64,000 nucleotides of DNA from an uncultured Bulleidia sp. (GTDB taxonomy: Bacteria; Bacillota_I; Bacilli_A; Erysipelotrichales; Erysipelotrichaceae): contig CAKVBD010000001.1 in the NCBI GenBank assembly GCA_934725105.1, positions 1 through 64,000 of the forward strand, read 5' to 3'. Shown here piece after piece: positions 18,088 through 26,627 of the stretch. How positions within the stretch are numbered: the stretch's first letter is position 1; each line of letters starts with the position of its first letter. A model generated the notes under the pieces. It did not search any database. It was not told the DNA's origin and was given only the letters and a program-made list of their open reading frames with translations. The translations under genes were made by a program, and so were the position numbers.

Positions 18088-19518
18088 ATGGAAAATTCAG
18101 TTTTGATTGATCGGTATCGTAAATGGGTGATTCAAAGAGGCACAGAAACATTTCCTGTAACGGAAAATGAAGAAGGTAATTTAGAGATTGAATCGAAATT
18201 TGCATTGGGACGTGTGAATTTTTATGAGGATGATATTGTTGAACTCAGAATTGATATGATTCGTGATCAGACAACAGAATTCTTTCTACATTTTCAATTG
18301 AAGGATTTGAAACGTGCACAAGATCTTTATGTGGAAATGGAAGAAGCAATGCGCAGCTTAAAGGATCGTCAGGTTGTGCATATTGTATTGTCCTGTACTA
18401 GTGGATTGACAACTTCTTATTATGCGGAGCTATTGAATGCAGCAGTGAAGACTTTGAATCTGAATTATGAATTTAAAGCAGTTTCTTATAATCGTCTTGA
18501 ATCTGAAATGCATGGCAAAGACATGTTGCTGCTGGCACCACAGGTGCATTTTGAAAGAAAAAAACTGCAGGAAAAATATCCAAACGTTCTTGTTAGAAAT
18601 ATTCCTGCGCAGACATTTGGAAAATATGATACAGGTACTTTGATTGAAATGATTAAAGGAGAACTGCAGGACGAGGATGCTTTAAAAACACCAAAAGCAG
18701 TACGTACACAGGCGTTCTTTGAAACAAATAAAAAAGTGCTGGTTGCGGGATACATTCAAAGTGAAAATGAAAATCATATTATTTATCGGTATTATCATAA
18801 TGGTAATATTTTGTGCAGTGGAGAAATTGTGTGTGAAGAAGGATCGGTTGAAGAATTTATACAGGTTCTTGATCCACTTGTAGAAAAATATCCTGAAATT
18901 GAAATTATTGGTTTAAGTTTGCAGGGATCCATTGAAGATGGTGTTGTTTTTTTACCAAATCATCCAATGCATATGGTAAATGTCAGAGAACAATTGACGG
19001 AAAGATATCATCGCCCTGTTGTACCATTTAATGATGCAAATATGATTGTAACGGGTATCTACTGGCTGGAAGATCGTTATCGTTCGATTATTTTGTATTT
19101 TTTTCCTGATAATTCTGATGCGGCTGGTTGTGGTATCGTTGTAGGTGGACACTTGATTCGTGGTAGACAACACGTTGCAGGGGAAGTGAAATATACACAG
19201 AAAGTTTTAAATTTATCGAAACCATATAATTCATTAATTGAAAGTAAAGAAGGATATGCAGAAATCATTGGGAAAACATTGGTGACAATGACAGCGACAA
19301 TTGGTCCAGAAGCAATTTTTGTGTATTGTGAACATACTGATCTTGAACATATTCAGAGTGTAATGTTAGAAAGTATGGAAGAAAGATTTATTCCACCACT
19401 GCATCAATTGCATGATATTAAGGAATATATGATGACTGGAACATTCTTGAGATGTATCTGGAGAATGGATGATTTAAAGAGAAAAGAGTTTGGTTTAACA
19501 CATAATCCATATTTATAA
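18088..19518 (+). CDS. Putative PTS EIIB-like / degenerate ROK fusion protein
   Basis: A 476-aa protein with an unusual domain order. Residues 1-92 are unassigned (beta-rich, then a helix). Residues about 95-195 resemble lactose/cellobiose EIIB: a beta strand followed by LSCTSGLTTS, with Cys103 in the phospho-cysteine position, then LLLAPQV and a typical end. Residues about 215-440 resemble a ROK domain: GLSLQGSIEDGV, FNDAN with Asp316 in the catalytic-Asp position, a glycine-rich GCGIVVGGHLIRG, and HVAGE (362-366). The ROK ATP-phosphate motif DxGxT is replaced near 217-226 (VLVAGYIQSE) and the CxCGxxGCxE zinc motif is absent, so kinase activity is doubtful. No DNA-binding domain is visible. 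It may sense PTS phosphorylation and a sugar. AAGGTG precedes the ATG. The next gene is a TetR regulator. Confidence 0.65.
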   Translation: MENSVLIDRYRKWVIQRGTETFPVTENEEGNLEIESKFALGRVNFYEDDIVELRIDMIRDQTTEFFLHFQLKDLKRAQDLYVEMEEAMRSLKDRQVVHIVLSCTSGLTTSYYAELLNAAVKTLNLNYEFKAVSYNRLESEMHGKDMLLLAPQVHFERKKLQEKYPNVLVRNIPAQTFGKYDTGTLIEMIKGELQDEDALKTPKAVRTQAFFETNKKVLVAGYIQSENENHIIYRYYHNGNILCSGEIVCEEGSVEEFIQVLDPLVEKYPEIEIIGLSLQGSIEDGVVFLPNHPMHMVNVREQLTERYHRPVVPFNDANMIVTGIYWLEDRYRSIILYFFPDNSDAAGCGIVVGGHLIRGRQHVAGEVKYTQKVLNLSKPYNSLIESKEGYAEIIGKTLVTMTATIGPEAIFVYCEHTDLEHIQSVMLESMEERFIPPLHQLHDIKEYMMTGTFLRCIWRMDDLKRKEFGLTHNPYL

Positions 19519-19606
19519 TCATTTTATAATTATTTCTTTCAATCTTTGATAGATTTTTGTTGAAACTATGGTAATATGAAAGCTCGAAAACAGGAGTGAA
19601 TACTAT

Positions 19607-20209
19607 ATGGAAGCAAGTGAACGTAAAAGAAAAATAATGGATGCGACAATGAGAATCGTAGCGGAAAAGGGATTGGAATCTTTTGCGGTATTGCAGTCAG
19701 CGAAGCTTGCGCATGTAAATGAAGCTCTTGTATATAGAGATTTTGGGACAAAAGAGAATTTATTGTTTGAATGCTATAATCTTGTCGCAAATGAAGTGGC
19801 TGGTTTATATCAGGATGCACCAGAACCTGCATTGGGTGATGATGAAAAAATGTTTGAACAGTTTCATGAAATGTGGATTGCCTACTTTACGTTTTTAATC
19901 AAGAATGATTATAAAACGTTGTATTATCAAAGTTATCGTGATTCCGAACATATTAAAACATTTGTTCAGAAAGAAGCAGAAGGGAAAACAGCTGACTTTA
20001 GTGGATTGATCAGTGTTGTTGAGCCTGTGATAAAGGCATTTCCTCTTCCTGAAGGAATGTCAATGCATTATGTCTGGACATATTTGATGGATATCTCTGC
20101 GGTATTTGCGAAGAGAATCATTCGTAAAGAATTGCCGGATACAAATGAATCCTATGAATTTATCTGGAATTTAATGGCATCTGGATTATCTGCCTATATT
20201 AAGAAATGA
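19607..20209 (+). CDS. TetR/AcrR family transcriptional regulator
   Basis: A 200-aa repressor-type protein. The N-terminal helix-turn-helix at about 8-55 reads ILDA-like IMDATMRIVAEKGLESFAV...VNEALVYRDFGTKENLL, the usual TetR layout, although the Y-x-H/Y-F segment is YRDF here. The C-terminal ligand domain is not recognisable. An AGGAG site lies upstream and a terminator follows. Its likely target is the SdpI-like gene downstream or its own promoter, which is inference from position. Confidence 0.85.
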   Translation: MEASERKRKIMDATMRIVAEKGLESFAVLQSAKLAHVNEALVYRDFGTKENLLFECYNLVANEVAGLYQDAPEPALGDDEKMFEQFHEMWIAYFTFLIKNDYKTLYYQSYRDSEHIKTFVQKEAEGKTADFSGLISVVEPVIKAFPLPEGMSMHYVWTYLMDISAVFAKRIIRKELPDTNESYEFIWNLMASGLSAYIKK

Positions 20210-20240
20210 ATAGATCAGAAAGATCTATTTTTCTTTTTTT
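20209..20240 (+). terminator. Terminator after TetR gene
   Basis: The hairpin TAGATC/GATCTA, extended by A-T pairs, is followed by TTTTTC and a T7 run. Confidence 0.75.
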
Positions 20241-20285
20241 CATAGAAATGTGTCGTTATAATGTTTGTAAAGAGAGACGGATTTT

Positions 20286-20663
20286 ATGTGGCTTTGGTGG
20301 TTTTGGTTAATATGTGACTTATTTATTCCACTTGTAATGATTGTTGTAGGAAGAATGACGTGGAAACATTGTCCAAAGAATATAAATAGTTTGATTGGAT
20401 ATAGAACAACTCGGTCAATGAAAAATATGGATACATGGAAATTTGCTCATGAATATTGCGGAAAACTTTGGTGGAAACTAGGATGGCTAATAATGATACT
20501 AACTGCTTTGATGTATATTCCATTATACCAAGGTAATGATAACATGATTGGAATTGCAGGGGTTGTTCTTATAACAATTCAGTGTACTGTTTTGATCATA
20601 TCAATTTATCCGACAGAGAAAGCCTTAAAAGAACATTTTAATGACGACGGAACACGAAAATAA
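20286..20663 (+). CDS. SdpI-like membrane protein
   Basis: A 125-aa protein with three to four hydrophobic segments. It contains the SdpI-family signature region (N..IGYRTTRSMKN...W.FAHEYCGKLWW). In Bacillus, SdpI gives immunity to a toxin and sequesters a repressor, but many relatives have no toxin nearby and none is visible here. A -10 TATAAT lies at 20257-20262 and GAGAG precedes the ATG. A TetR gene directly upstream may control it. Confidence 0.75.
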   Translation: MWLWWFWLICDLFIPLVMIVVGRMTWKHCPKNINSLIGYRTTRSMKNMDTWKFAHEYCGKLWWKLGWLIMILTALMYIPLYQGNDNMIGIAGVVLITIQCTVLIISIYPTEKALKEHFNDDGTRK

Positions 20664-21087
20664 ATATCAATTTATCAAAAAATGAAATCACACGTGAAAT
20701 GATCTCTTCTCGTTTGAATTAGCGTCTCAGATAGGAGTCGAACCTACGACTTTTCGCTCAGGAGGTCTATGCACCACGGACTATAGTTCCTTTTATGTCT
20801 GCAGTCTTATTAGCAAATGTTTAAAAACGTTTTATGCATTGTGCTATAGATATAAATGTTGAATAAAATTATAATGAGAATATATATTGAAAGTGTGGCG
20901 TATTACAGTCAATGAATGAAGTAAGCAACGAATTTTCGTCAATTCATCTTATATACTCAAATGACTCAATTGGAGAAACAGTGTTTCCCCAATTCAAAAA
21001 CTACGCTGTCACCGTGTAAAGAAGAATTACACCATCTTTTAAATGAAGAATAGAATTAAAAATTGGATTTGGAAACGAGGTATTATT
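20664..21087. other. 424-bp gene-free, structured AT-rich region
   Basis: No convincing protein gene. It holds a tRNA-like 3' fragment on the minus strand, an ACGAA/TTCGT stem flanked by TGAAT/ATTCA near 20914-20947, and a hairpin at 20968-20994 (AATTGG.GAAAC / GTTTC.CCAATT). The last two could belong to a leader or small RNA before the HAD gene. I recognise no known riboswitch. Confidence 0.4.
20723..20790 (-). pseudogene. tRNA-like 3' fragment
   Basis: Read on the minus strand, 20747-20731 forms a good T arm (GTAGG-TTCGACT-CCTAT) followed by CTGAGAC, which looks like a 3' acceptor strand. The matching 5' acceptor GTCTCAG is absent within 100 bp, and no anticodon stem pairs properly. I read it as a decayed tRNA or a T-arm mimic. 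Confidence 0.4.
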
Positions 21088-21855
21088 ATGAAAAATCAGA
21101 AAGAGAACAAAGAAAAACCTGTCATTGTTTTATCCTTTGATGGTACAGTCATGGATACAGAACCTGCCATTATTGCAACGTATCGTGAACTGTTTGACCG
21201 TCATCATAAGAATGAACTGTTTACTAAAGAAATTCAGTTAGCGGCATTGGATGACTCTGTATATTCTGTGATGGAATATTGTTTTCCAGAAGAAGATACA
21301 AAGAGAATGGTGGATGAATATAATTCCTGGCAGAAGAATCATTTGAGTGATTTGATTCAGCCAATGCATGGAATCAAAGATCTATTGAAGTGGCTGAAAA
21401 AACATGAGTATAAAATTGCGACTGTTTCAACACGTGAAAGAGCATCTATTGTGGATTTGCTGGAACATGCACATTTGATTCAGTATTTTGATGTCATTAT
21501 TGGTGGTAAGAAAAATGCACAGGCAGAAGCAAATAGTTTATTTACTGCCTTAAAGCTACTGGATGCAAAGAGCTGTGTCTATGTTTCTGACAGCAGTGCA
21601 GAAATTATGTCTGGCAAAGATGCTGGTGTTTATACTGTTGGCTTTGCGTCAAATCCTGATAAAGCAAGATCCATTGTTGAAGAACGTCCTGATTTTGCAA
21701 CAGCGGATTTAATCCAGGTAAAGAAACTTCTAAAAGGTGAACCATTGTGGCTAGGTACAACCATCAATTATCCAAATGCAGAAGAAGTCATTCATAAAGC
21801 AGAAAAGAAAGCTGCTAAGAAAAAAGCGAAAAAATTAGAGAAGAAAGTCGCATGA
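21088..21855 (+). CDS. HAD-superfamily protein with altered nucleophile motif
   Basis: A 255-aa protein of the PpaX/phosphoglycolate-phosphatase-like HAD group. Motif I normally reads DxDGT. Here it is SFDGTVMDTEP, so the first Asp, the nucleophile, is Ser. Motif II (TVSTRE) and the motif IV Asp (VYVSDSSAEI) remain, but the GD of motif IV is SD. The C-terminus ends in a Lys/Ala tail (about 20 residues), which is unusual. Catalysis may be lost. I start at ATG 21088 because ACGAGG lies upstream; ATG 21043 has no site. It is monocistronic with a terminator that overlaps the stop codon. Confidence 0.82.
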   Translation: MKNQKENKEKPVIVLSFDGTVMDTEPAIIATYRELFDRHHKNELFTKEIQLAALDDSVYSVMEYCFPEEDTKRMVDEYNSWQKNHLSDLIQPMHGIKDLLKWLKKHEYKIATVSTRERASIVDLLEHAHLIQYFDVIIGGKKNAQAEANSLFTALKLLDAKSCVYVSDSSAEIMSGKDAGVYTVGFASNPDKARSIVEERPDFATADLIQVKKLLKGEPLWLGTTINYPNAEEVIHKAEKKAAKKKAKKLEKKVA

Positions 21856-21870
21856 TTTTGCGGCTTTTTT
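21845..21870 (+). terminator. Terminator after HAD gene
   Basis: The stem AAAGTCGC/GCGGCTTT (one T-G pair) includes the stop codon in its loop and is followed by T's. Confidence 0.75.
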
Positions 21871-21880
21871 CATACAAAAA

Positions 21881-21905
21881 AAAGTCCTTGCATAAAGGAC
21901 TTTTG
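21881..21905 (-). terminator. Terminator downstream of tRNA-Val
   Basis: The stem AAAAGTCCTT/AAGGACTTTT is followed on the minus strand by a T8 run, 6 bp past the tRNA 3' end. Confidence 0.85.
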
Positions 21906-21910
21906 CATCG

Positions 21911-21983
21911 TGAGCGGTAAGGGACTCGAACCCATGACCCCCTCCACGTCAAGGAGGTGCTCTCCCAGCTGAGCTAACCACTC
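21911..21983 (-). tRNA. tRNA-Val (anticodon GAC)
   Basis: A full 73-nt cloverleaf: acceptor GAGTGGT/ACCGCTC with discriminator A, D arm with TAGCTCAGCTGGGAGAGC, anticodon stem CCTCC/GGAGG with loop TTGACGT giving GAC, and T loop TTCGAGT. The 3' CCA is not encoded. Confidence 0.95.
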
Positions 21984-22062
21984 ATGTGTCTGTGTATTCT
22001 AACATAAAAATATTTCATGTGGAAGTAAAGTATGCGAAAATTAAATGCAGAGGTATTTGTGA

Positions 22063-22656
22063 ATGAAAGTTTTATTTTTGAATACAAGTGAAGAAGAAAA
22101 TGGTTTGCTTTCTCAAGGCATTGCATTGTGTTGTGCAAAGCTTGTGGAAGCTGGGATAAAATATGAAGTTCGCTGGGTGAAAGATATTCATCCATGTACG
22201 AGCTGTGGAAAATGTTTAAAGAGAAGAAGATGTTTATTTGATGGGATTGTCAATGAACTTCATGAACATAGTGATGAATTTGATGCTTTGATCATTGGCA
22301 GTGATGTGATGTACTCTGAAGCAAGTAAACAGGCAATTGAATTGTTGAAGTGCTTATTTCGCAGTAACAATGAAAACTATGTTGGTAAGATTGGCGGCGT
22401 GATTCTTGCATCTAACCGTAGAAATACGGAACATGCATATCAGGAATTGAATCGTTATTTTTCTTATAGCTGTATGCCTGTTGTGAGTGGCAGATACTGG
22501 AATACGGTATGTAATGATGCGATAGATGCAGAAGAAATGGAAAGACTGGCACAGAATATTTCATGGTTACTGAAATGTATCTCTAGTGGAAAAGAACATG
22601 GTATTCAAAATCCTTGTTTTGTTGAAAAATTGGATGCCTTTATGCTTGGAAGATAA
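22063..22656 (+). CDS. Flavodoxin-fold protein with Fe-S type cysteine cluster
   Basis: A 197-aa protein of the NADPH-dependent FMN reductase / iron-sulfur flavoprotein (Isf) group. The N-terminal MKVLFLNTSEEENGLLSQ is the flavodoxin-like phosphate-binding loop. CTSCGKCLKRRRC (C-x2-C-x2-C-x5-C) at about 47-59 matches the compact 4Fe-4S motif of Isf proteins. FDALIIGSDVMYSEAS follows as the next flavodoxin segment. Likely an electron-transfer or redox-sensing protein; partner unknown. No strong ribosome-binding site is seen (GAGGTATTTG lies further upstream). Confidence 0.75.
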   Translation: MKVLFLNTSEEENGLLSQGIALCCAKLVEAGIKYEVRWVKDIHPCTSCGKCLKRRRCLFDGIVNELHEHSDEFDALIIGSDVMYSEASKQAIELLKCLFRSNNENYVGKIGGVILASNRRNTEHAYQELNRYFSYSCMPVVSGRYWNTVCNDAIDAEEMERLAQNISWLLKCISSGKEHGIQNPCFVEKLDAFMLGR

Positions 22657-22692
22657 TGTACAATAAATGTATAAGAAATGAGGAAAAATAAT

Positions 22693-24387
22693 ATGACATA
22701 TCAACAAACATACCAAGAGTGGTTAGATCATTTAGATGAAAATGATCCACTCAGAAAGCAACTTGTGGATATTAAAGATGATGAAGTAGAAAAAGAAGAT
22801 CGTTTTTATAAGGATTTATCTTTTGGTACAGCAGGATTGAGAGGTAAAGTTGGTGCGGGGACTAACCGTATGAACTTCTATACTGTTGGTAAGGCAACAC
22901 AGGGCATTGCACAGTTCATTATCAATCATGGAAAAGAAGCAATGGAAAAAGGTGTTGTGATTGCACATGACCCTAGACATTTTTCTAGAGAGTTCTGTGA
23001 AATGACAGCGGGTATTTTAGCGGCAAATGGAATGAAAGTTTATACATTCCCATCTTTACGACCAACACCAGAACTTGCTTTCTTGATTCGTAAGATTGGA
23101 ACTGTTGCGGGCATTAACATTACAGCGTCTCATAATCCAAAGGAATACAATGGATATAAAGCATACTGGAGTGATGGCTGTCAGGTTTCCAGTGAAATTG
23201 CTGACGGTATGGAAAAAGAAATCAATGCGGTAGATATCTGGAATGGTGTAAAGAAATCTTCTTATGAAGAAGGCGTTGCTTCGGGTAAAATCATCGTACT
23301 GGGTGAAAAAGAAGATCGTGAATATCTCGATAAAGTTGAATCTTTGGCAATTCATACAGGAGATGAAATTGATGCTTCTATTCCTCTTGTATATACACCA
23401 CTCAATGGATGTGGATCCATTCCATTTAGACAGATGTTAAATGATCGTGGTTTTACAAACTGGAAGATCGTTCCTGAACAGGAAAATCCAGATCCTGATT
23501 TTACAACGGTTGGCTATCCAAACCCAGAAGATCCAAAGGCATTTGCCTTGAGTGAAAAATATGGTAGAGAGTTTGGTGCTGAACTATTGATGGCTACTGA
23601 TCCAGACTCTGATCGTTTTGCGATTGAGATTCGTGATAATGATGGCAACTATGTTCCATTAAATGGCAACCAGACAGGTTATCTGCTTGTAAACTATATT
23701 TTAGAAGGACATGAATCTGCAGGTACATTGCCTAAGAAGGGTGCAATGGTGAAATCTATTGTTACGTCTACGCTTTCTACAAAGATGGCTAAGGCGTATG
23801 GTGTTGAAATGTTTGAAACATTAACAGGCTTTAAGAATATCTGTGGTAAGATTCCTTATCTTCATGAGAATGGCTATACTTATTTGTTTGGCTATGAGGA
23901 AAGTGTTGGCTATGCTGGATGTGAAGATATCCGTGATAAAGATGGTATTTCTGCGGGTATGCTTGTAACGGAAGCTGCTGCGTACTATAGAAAGCAAGGT
24001 AAGACATTGTGGGATGTTTTACAGGAGATCTATGCAAAGTATGGCTATACATGTGAAGAAGGCGTCAATATCATTCTTGAAGGTATTTCTGGTAAAGAAA
24101 GAATTGATAGAATGATGAAGTGGATCAGAAATGAAAAGCCAATGCAGATTGGTGAATATAAGATTGATCATATCATTGATTATATTGATGGATATGAAGA
24201 TCTGCCTCCACATAATGCATTGCGTTTCTTTGTGGATGAGGATACGTGGTTTGCGGTTCGCCCAAGTGGAACAGAACCTAAGATCAAGATGTATTTCTAC
24301 AGCAGTGATGAAACAATGCAGAAAGCAAAAGAAAAGAATGAAGCAATCAAGAAAGCTGTGTTAGATCTGATTAACGCAGTGGAATAA
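22693..24387 (+). CDS. Phosphoglucomutase/phosphomannomutase (copy 1)
   Basis: Alpha-D-phosphohexomutase, 564 aa, interconverting glucose-1-P and glucose-6-P. Motifs in order: substrate-entry GTAGLRGKVGAGTNRMN, phosphoserine loop ITASHNPKEYNGYK, metal-binding loop ATDPDSDRFAI, sugar-binding loop GYEESVGY, and phosphate-binding RPSGTEPKIK. I start at ATG 22693; the earlier ATG at 22678 overlaps the GAGGA site serving 22693. A second mutase (46604) shares these motifs but differs elsewhere, so the two may have different sugar preference. Not in the glycogen cluster. Confidence 0.92.
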   Translation: MTYQQTYQEWLDHLDENDPLRKQLVDIKDDEVEKEDRFYKDLSFGTAGLRGKVGAGTNRMNFYTVGKATQGIAQFIINHGKEAMEKGVVIAHDPRHFSREFCEMTAGILAANGMKVYTFPSLRPTPELAFLIRKIGTVAGINITASHNPKEYNGYKAYWSDGCQVSSEIADGMEKEINAVDIWNGVKKSSYEEGVASGKIIVLGEKEDREYLDKVESLAIHTGDEIDASIPLVYTPLNGCGSIPFRQMLNDRGFTNWKIVPEQENPDPDFTTVGYPNPEDPKAFALSEKYGREFGAELLMATDPDSDRFAIEIRDNDGNYVPLNGNQTGYLLVNYILEGHESAGTLPKKGAMVKSIVTSTLSTKMAKAYGVEMFETLTGFKNICGKIPYLHENGYTYLFGYEESVGYAGCEDIRDKDGISAGMLVTEAAAYYRKQGKTLWDVLQEIYAKYGYTCEEGVNIILEGISGKERIDRMMKWIRNEKPMQIGEYKIDHIIDYIDGYEDLPPHNALRFFVDEDTWFAVRPSGTEPKIKMYFYSSDETMQKAKEKNEAIKKAVLDLINAVE

Positions 24388-24416
24388 CTGACAAGAAAAA
24401 TAATTTGTGAAAATCA

Positions 24417-24480
24417 AAAATAAGAATGCAGGAAATATACAAAATGAAATTGTATAGAAATCTGCATTCTTATTTTGTAT
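24417..24480 (+). terminator. Long hairpin terminator after phosphoglucomutase
   Basis: A 15-bp perfect stem AAAATAAGAATGCAG/CTGCATTCTTATTTT encloses a second 7-bp stem TATACAA/TTGTATA. The A/T flanks permit termination on either strand. Confidence 0.75.
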
Positions 24481-24577
24481 TTTTAACATGGTCTGGTGAT
24501 ATGACAGGTGATGACTTAGCTTACATATGCATATGATGGTGCAGGCAGAGTTACTGCTTAATTCGGATAGTACAAAA

Positions 24578-24656
24578 GGTAAAAAATGGTAAAAAAAGGT
24601 AAAACAAATTTTCAAAGGTAAAAAATGGTAAAAAAGAGTAAAAAAGAGTAAACTAT
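24578..24656 (+). repeat. Phased A-tract repeats (10-bp period) before AAA ATPase
   Basis: GGTAAAA-type units begin at 24578, 24588 and 24598, then 24617 and 24627, with GAGTAAAA variants in the same 10-bp register at 24637 and 24647. A-tracts in phase with the helix bend DNA. The array ends about 20 bp before the start codon, overlapping the expected promoter. Confidence 0.75.
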
Positions 24657-24675
24657 AAGTGTAAAGGAGAGAAGT

Positions 24676-25731
24676 ATGCCAACAACAAATCCATACGCCT
24701 TGCAATTTGGGCAAGAACCACAACAGTTAATTCCAAGAGAGTCTCAACTTTCAGAAGTTGTTGCTAACTTTCTCAGTGAAAATGGCTTACAACATATTTA
24801 TATGATTACAGGTATCAGAGGAAGCGGTAAAACAGTATTTATGACAAATGTTGCCAATTCTTTTGATCCAAAACAGTGGATTGTTATCAATGTCAATGTG
24901 TCATCTCAAATCAGTATTGTTGAACAGATAGTAATCCAACTTGCAAATGACAAGAGGCTAAAGAATAGTTTTTCGCTGTCTTCTCTTTCAGCAAATATTT
25001 TTGGCGTGGACGTCAAAGTGGACAATGCTGTTCCAACCACTTCTGCTGAATACGAAGCAACAAAGCTTTTGAAATCAGCAAGCGAGAAAAATCTTAAAGT
25101 CTTAATAACAATTGATGAAGTTACAAATACTTCATCAATCAAAGAATTTGCTGGGGCATTCCAGATTTGGCTGAGAGAAAACCAATCTGTTTATCTGTTG
25201 ATGACAGGCTTATACGAAAATATTAGAGAATTGCAGGATGATAAAAGTCTTACGTTCTTATATCGTTCTCCAAGAATTGACCTATTTCCGCTGCAGATGG
25301 GTGCTATAAAAAACAACTACGAAGAAAATCTGAATATAACTTCAGAACAGGCAAAAGAAATGGCTAGATACACACTAGGATATTCGTTTGCTTTTCAGGC
25401 GCTTGGTTACGTTGTATGGAACAATGGCAAGTATGACAAAAAGGCTTTGCAGGAATATAGACAGATACTTGCTGATTTCTCATACGAAAAAATTTGGAGC
25501 GAACTATCTGACAATGACCGCAAAGTTTGCATTGCAATAGCTGAATCAAGTTATTGTGAGTATAAAGAAGTCAAATCCATACTGAACTGGGATAATAATC
25601 AACTGAATCCGTACAGAAAAAGACTGATCAACAAGCAGATTATCAGTGATAAAAAAAGAGGATTTATGCCATTTACGCTGCCACTTTTCAAAGAATTTAT
25701 CAATGATCAGGTTGAATACGAAACATGGTAA
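24676..25731 (+). CDS. Orc1/Cdc6-like or AAA_16-type ATP-binding protein
   Basis: A 351-aa ATPase of unknown role. Walker A is GIRGSGKT near residues 46-53 and Walker B is VLITIDEV near 141-148. The C-terminal part (about 270-345) looks like a winged helix (DNDRKVCIAIAE...YRKRLINKQIIS), so nucleic-acid binding is plausible. AAAGGAGAG precedes the ATG. It stands alone between a terminator and a hypothetical gene, as such ATPases often do. Like the ATPase at 8236, it is preceded by a regularly spaced repeat. Confidence 0.75.
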   Translation: MPTTNPYALQFGQEPQQLIPRESQLSEVVANFLSENGLQHIYMITGIRGSGKTVFMTNVANSFDPKQWIVINVNVSSQISIVEQIVIQLANDKRLKNSFSLSSLSANIFGVDVKVDNAVPTTSAEYEATKLLKSASEKNLKVLITIDEVTNTSSIKEFAGAFQIWLRENQSVYLLMTGLYENIRELQDDKSLTFLYRSPRIDLFPLQMGAIKNNYEENLNITSEQAKEMARYTLGYSFAFQALGYVVWNNGKYDKKALQEYRQILADFSYEKIWSELSDNDRKVCIAIAESSYCEYKEVKSILNWDNNQLNPYRKRLINKQIISDKKRGFMPFTLPLFKEFINDQVEYETW

Positions 25732-25826
25732 ATGATGCATGTTTATTTCCGGCATAAATTGTAAAGGCTGGAAAGTTTTAAATTCATGAGAGTCTTTTTG
25801 TGCTGCTTCATGTACAATAGATAGCG

Positions 25827-26588
25827 ATGATACATGTATATACATTAAAGAATTGGTATTTTGATCAAACAAAAGATAAATATAGAGTATGGGGAAACAT
25901 CAGTGGAAATGATGCATTTGAAGAAGGACAGTGGATTCATACTTCCTTTGTGACGCGTTTAGAAGTGGAATGGGGTGCTTTGCATATCTATACAGAAAAC
26001 TCTGAATATCTTGCGAAGTATTGTGAACATGATGCGTTGGATAAACGTGTATTGCGGCGTGCATTAAGAGATTATCTGTGGCCAGATGATGTGCTTGTAT
26101 TTAACAAGATCAAACAGTCAGAAGATCGTAAACAGATGAATAAAAAAAGTCAGCAGACACCTGATGACTTTAGAACTTGTGCAATCTTGACATTTTCTTC
26201 CGATATTTTGAATCATTTTGTATCTTTAGAATTAAGACAGGGGAAGAAAATCTATCGCAGACTGGATTATGATATTCAAAGAGGAATGTTTGAAGATGCA
26301 TTTGTGTTGAGTGATCCAGCAATGGATTATTATTTTAGATTCTTTCCATTTGGCAAAAATGCGTATCAGTTTGATGAATGGCAAGGAAAATTTACGCCGG
26401 TATTTATTCGAAATATGGGAAGTGAAGATTTCTATGCTTCAACGGTGTATGGGGATTATGTCATCCCACCGAAATCAACGATCTTGATTTCTACAAATCA
26501 ATCGGATGAAAGAATTTCTACTTCGTTAGATAGTACGGATCATGATAAAACAACTGTGTTATCTCATGCATCTATTAAGATGAAATAA
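25827..26588 (+). CDS. Hypothetical protein
   Basis: A 253-aa soluble protein that I do not recognise. There is no signal peptide or membrane segment. The N-terminal half is rich in aromatic residues; residues about 65-105 are highly charged (Arg/Asp/Lys). The last 30 residues are Ser/Thr-rich and look disordered. Coding character matches the neighbours and a clear terminator follows, so it is a real gene. The ATG start has a weak upstream site (GATAGCGATG). Confidence 0.65.
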   Translation: MIHVYTLKNWYFDQTKDKYRVWGNISGNDAFEEGQWIHTSFVTRLEVEWGALHIYTENSEYLAKYCEHDALDKRVLRRALRDYLWPDDVLVFNKIKQSEDRKQMNKKSQQTPDDFRTCAILTFSSDILNHFVSLELRQGKKIYRRLDYDIQRGMFEDAFVLSDPAMDYYFRFFPFGKNAYQFDEWQGKFTPVFIRNMGSEDFYASTVYGDYVIPPKSTILISTNQSDERISTSLDSTDHDKTTVLSHASIKMK

Positions 26589-26627
26589 AATGTCCTAGCC
26601 AAAGGGAGTAATGGCTAGGACATTTTT
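26587..26627 (+). terminator. Terminator after hypothetical gene
   Basis: The 14-bp perfect stem AAAATGTCCTAGCC/GGCTAGGACATTTT with a 12-nt loop ends in a T5 run. Confidence 0.93.

Noticed and set aside
20286..20663. SdpI-like gene as immunity for a bacteriocin system
   Set aside because: No SdpC-like toxin, maturation or export genes are nearby, so an immunity role has no support here.
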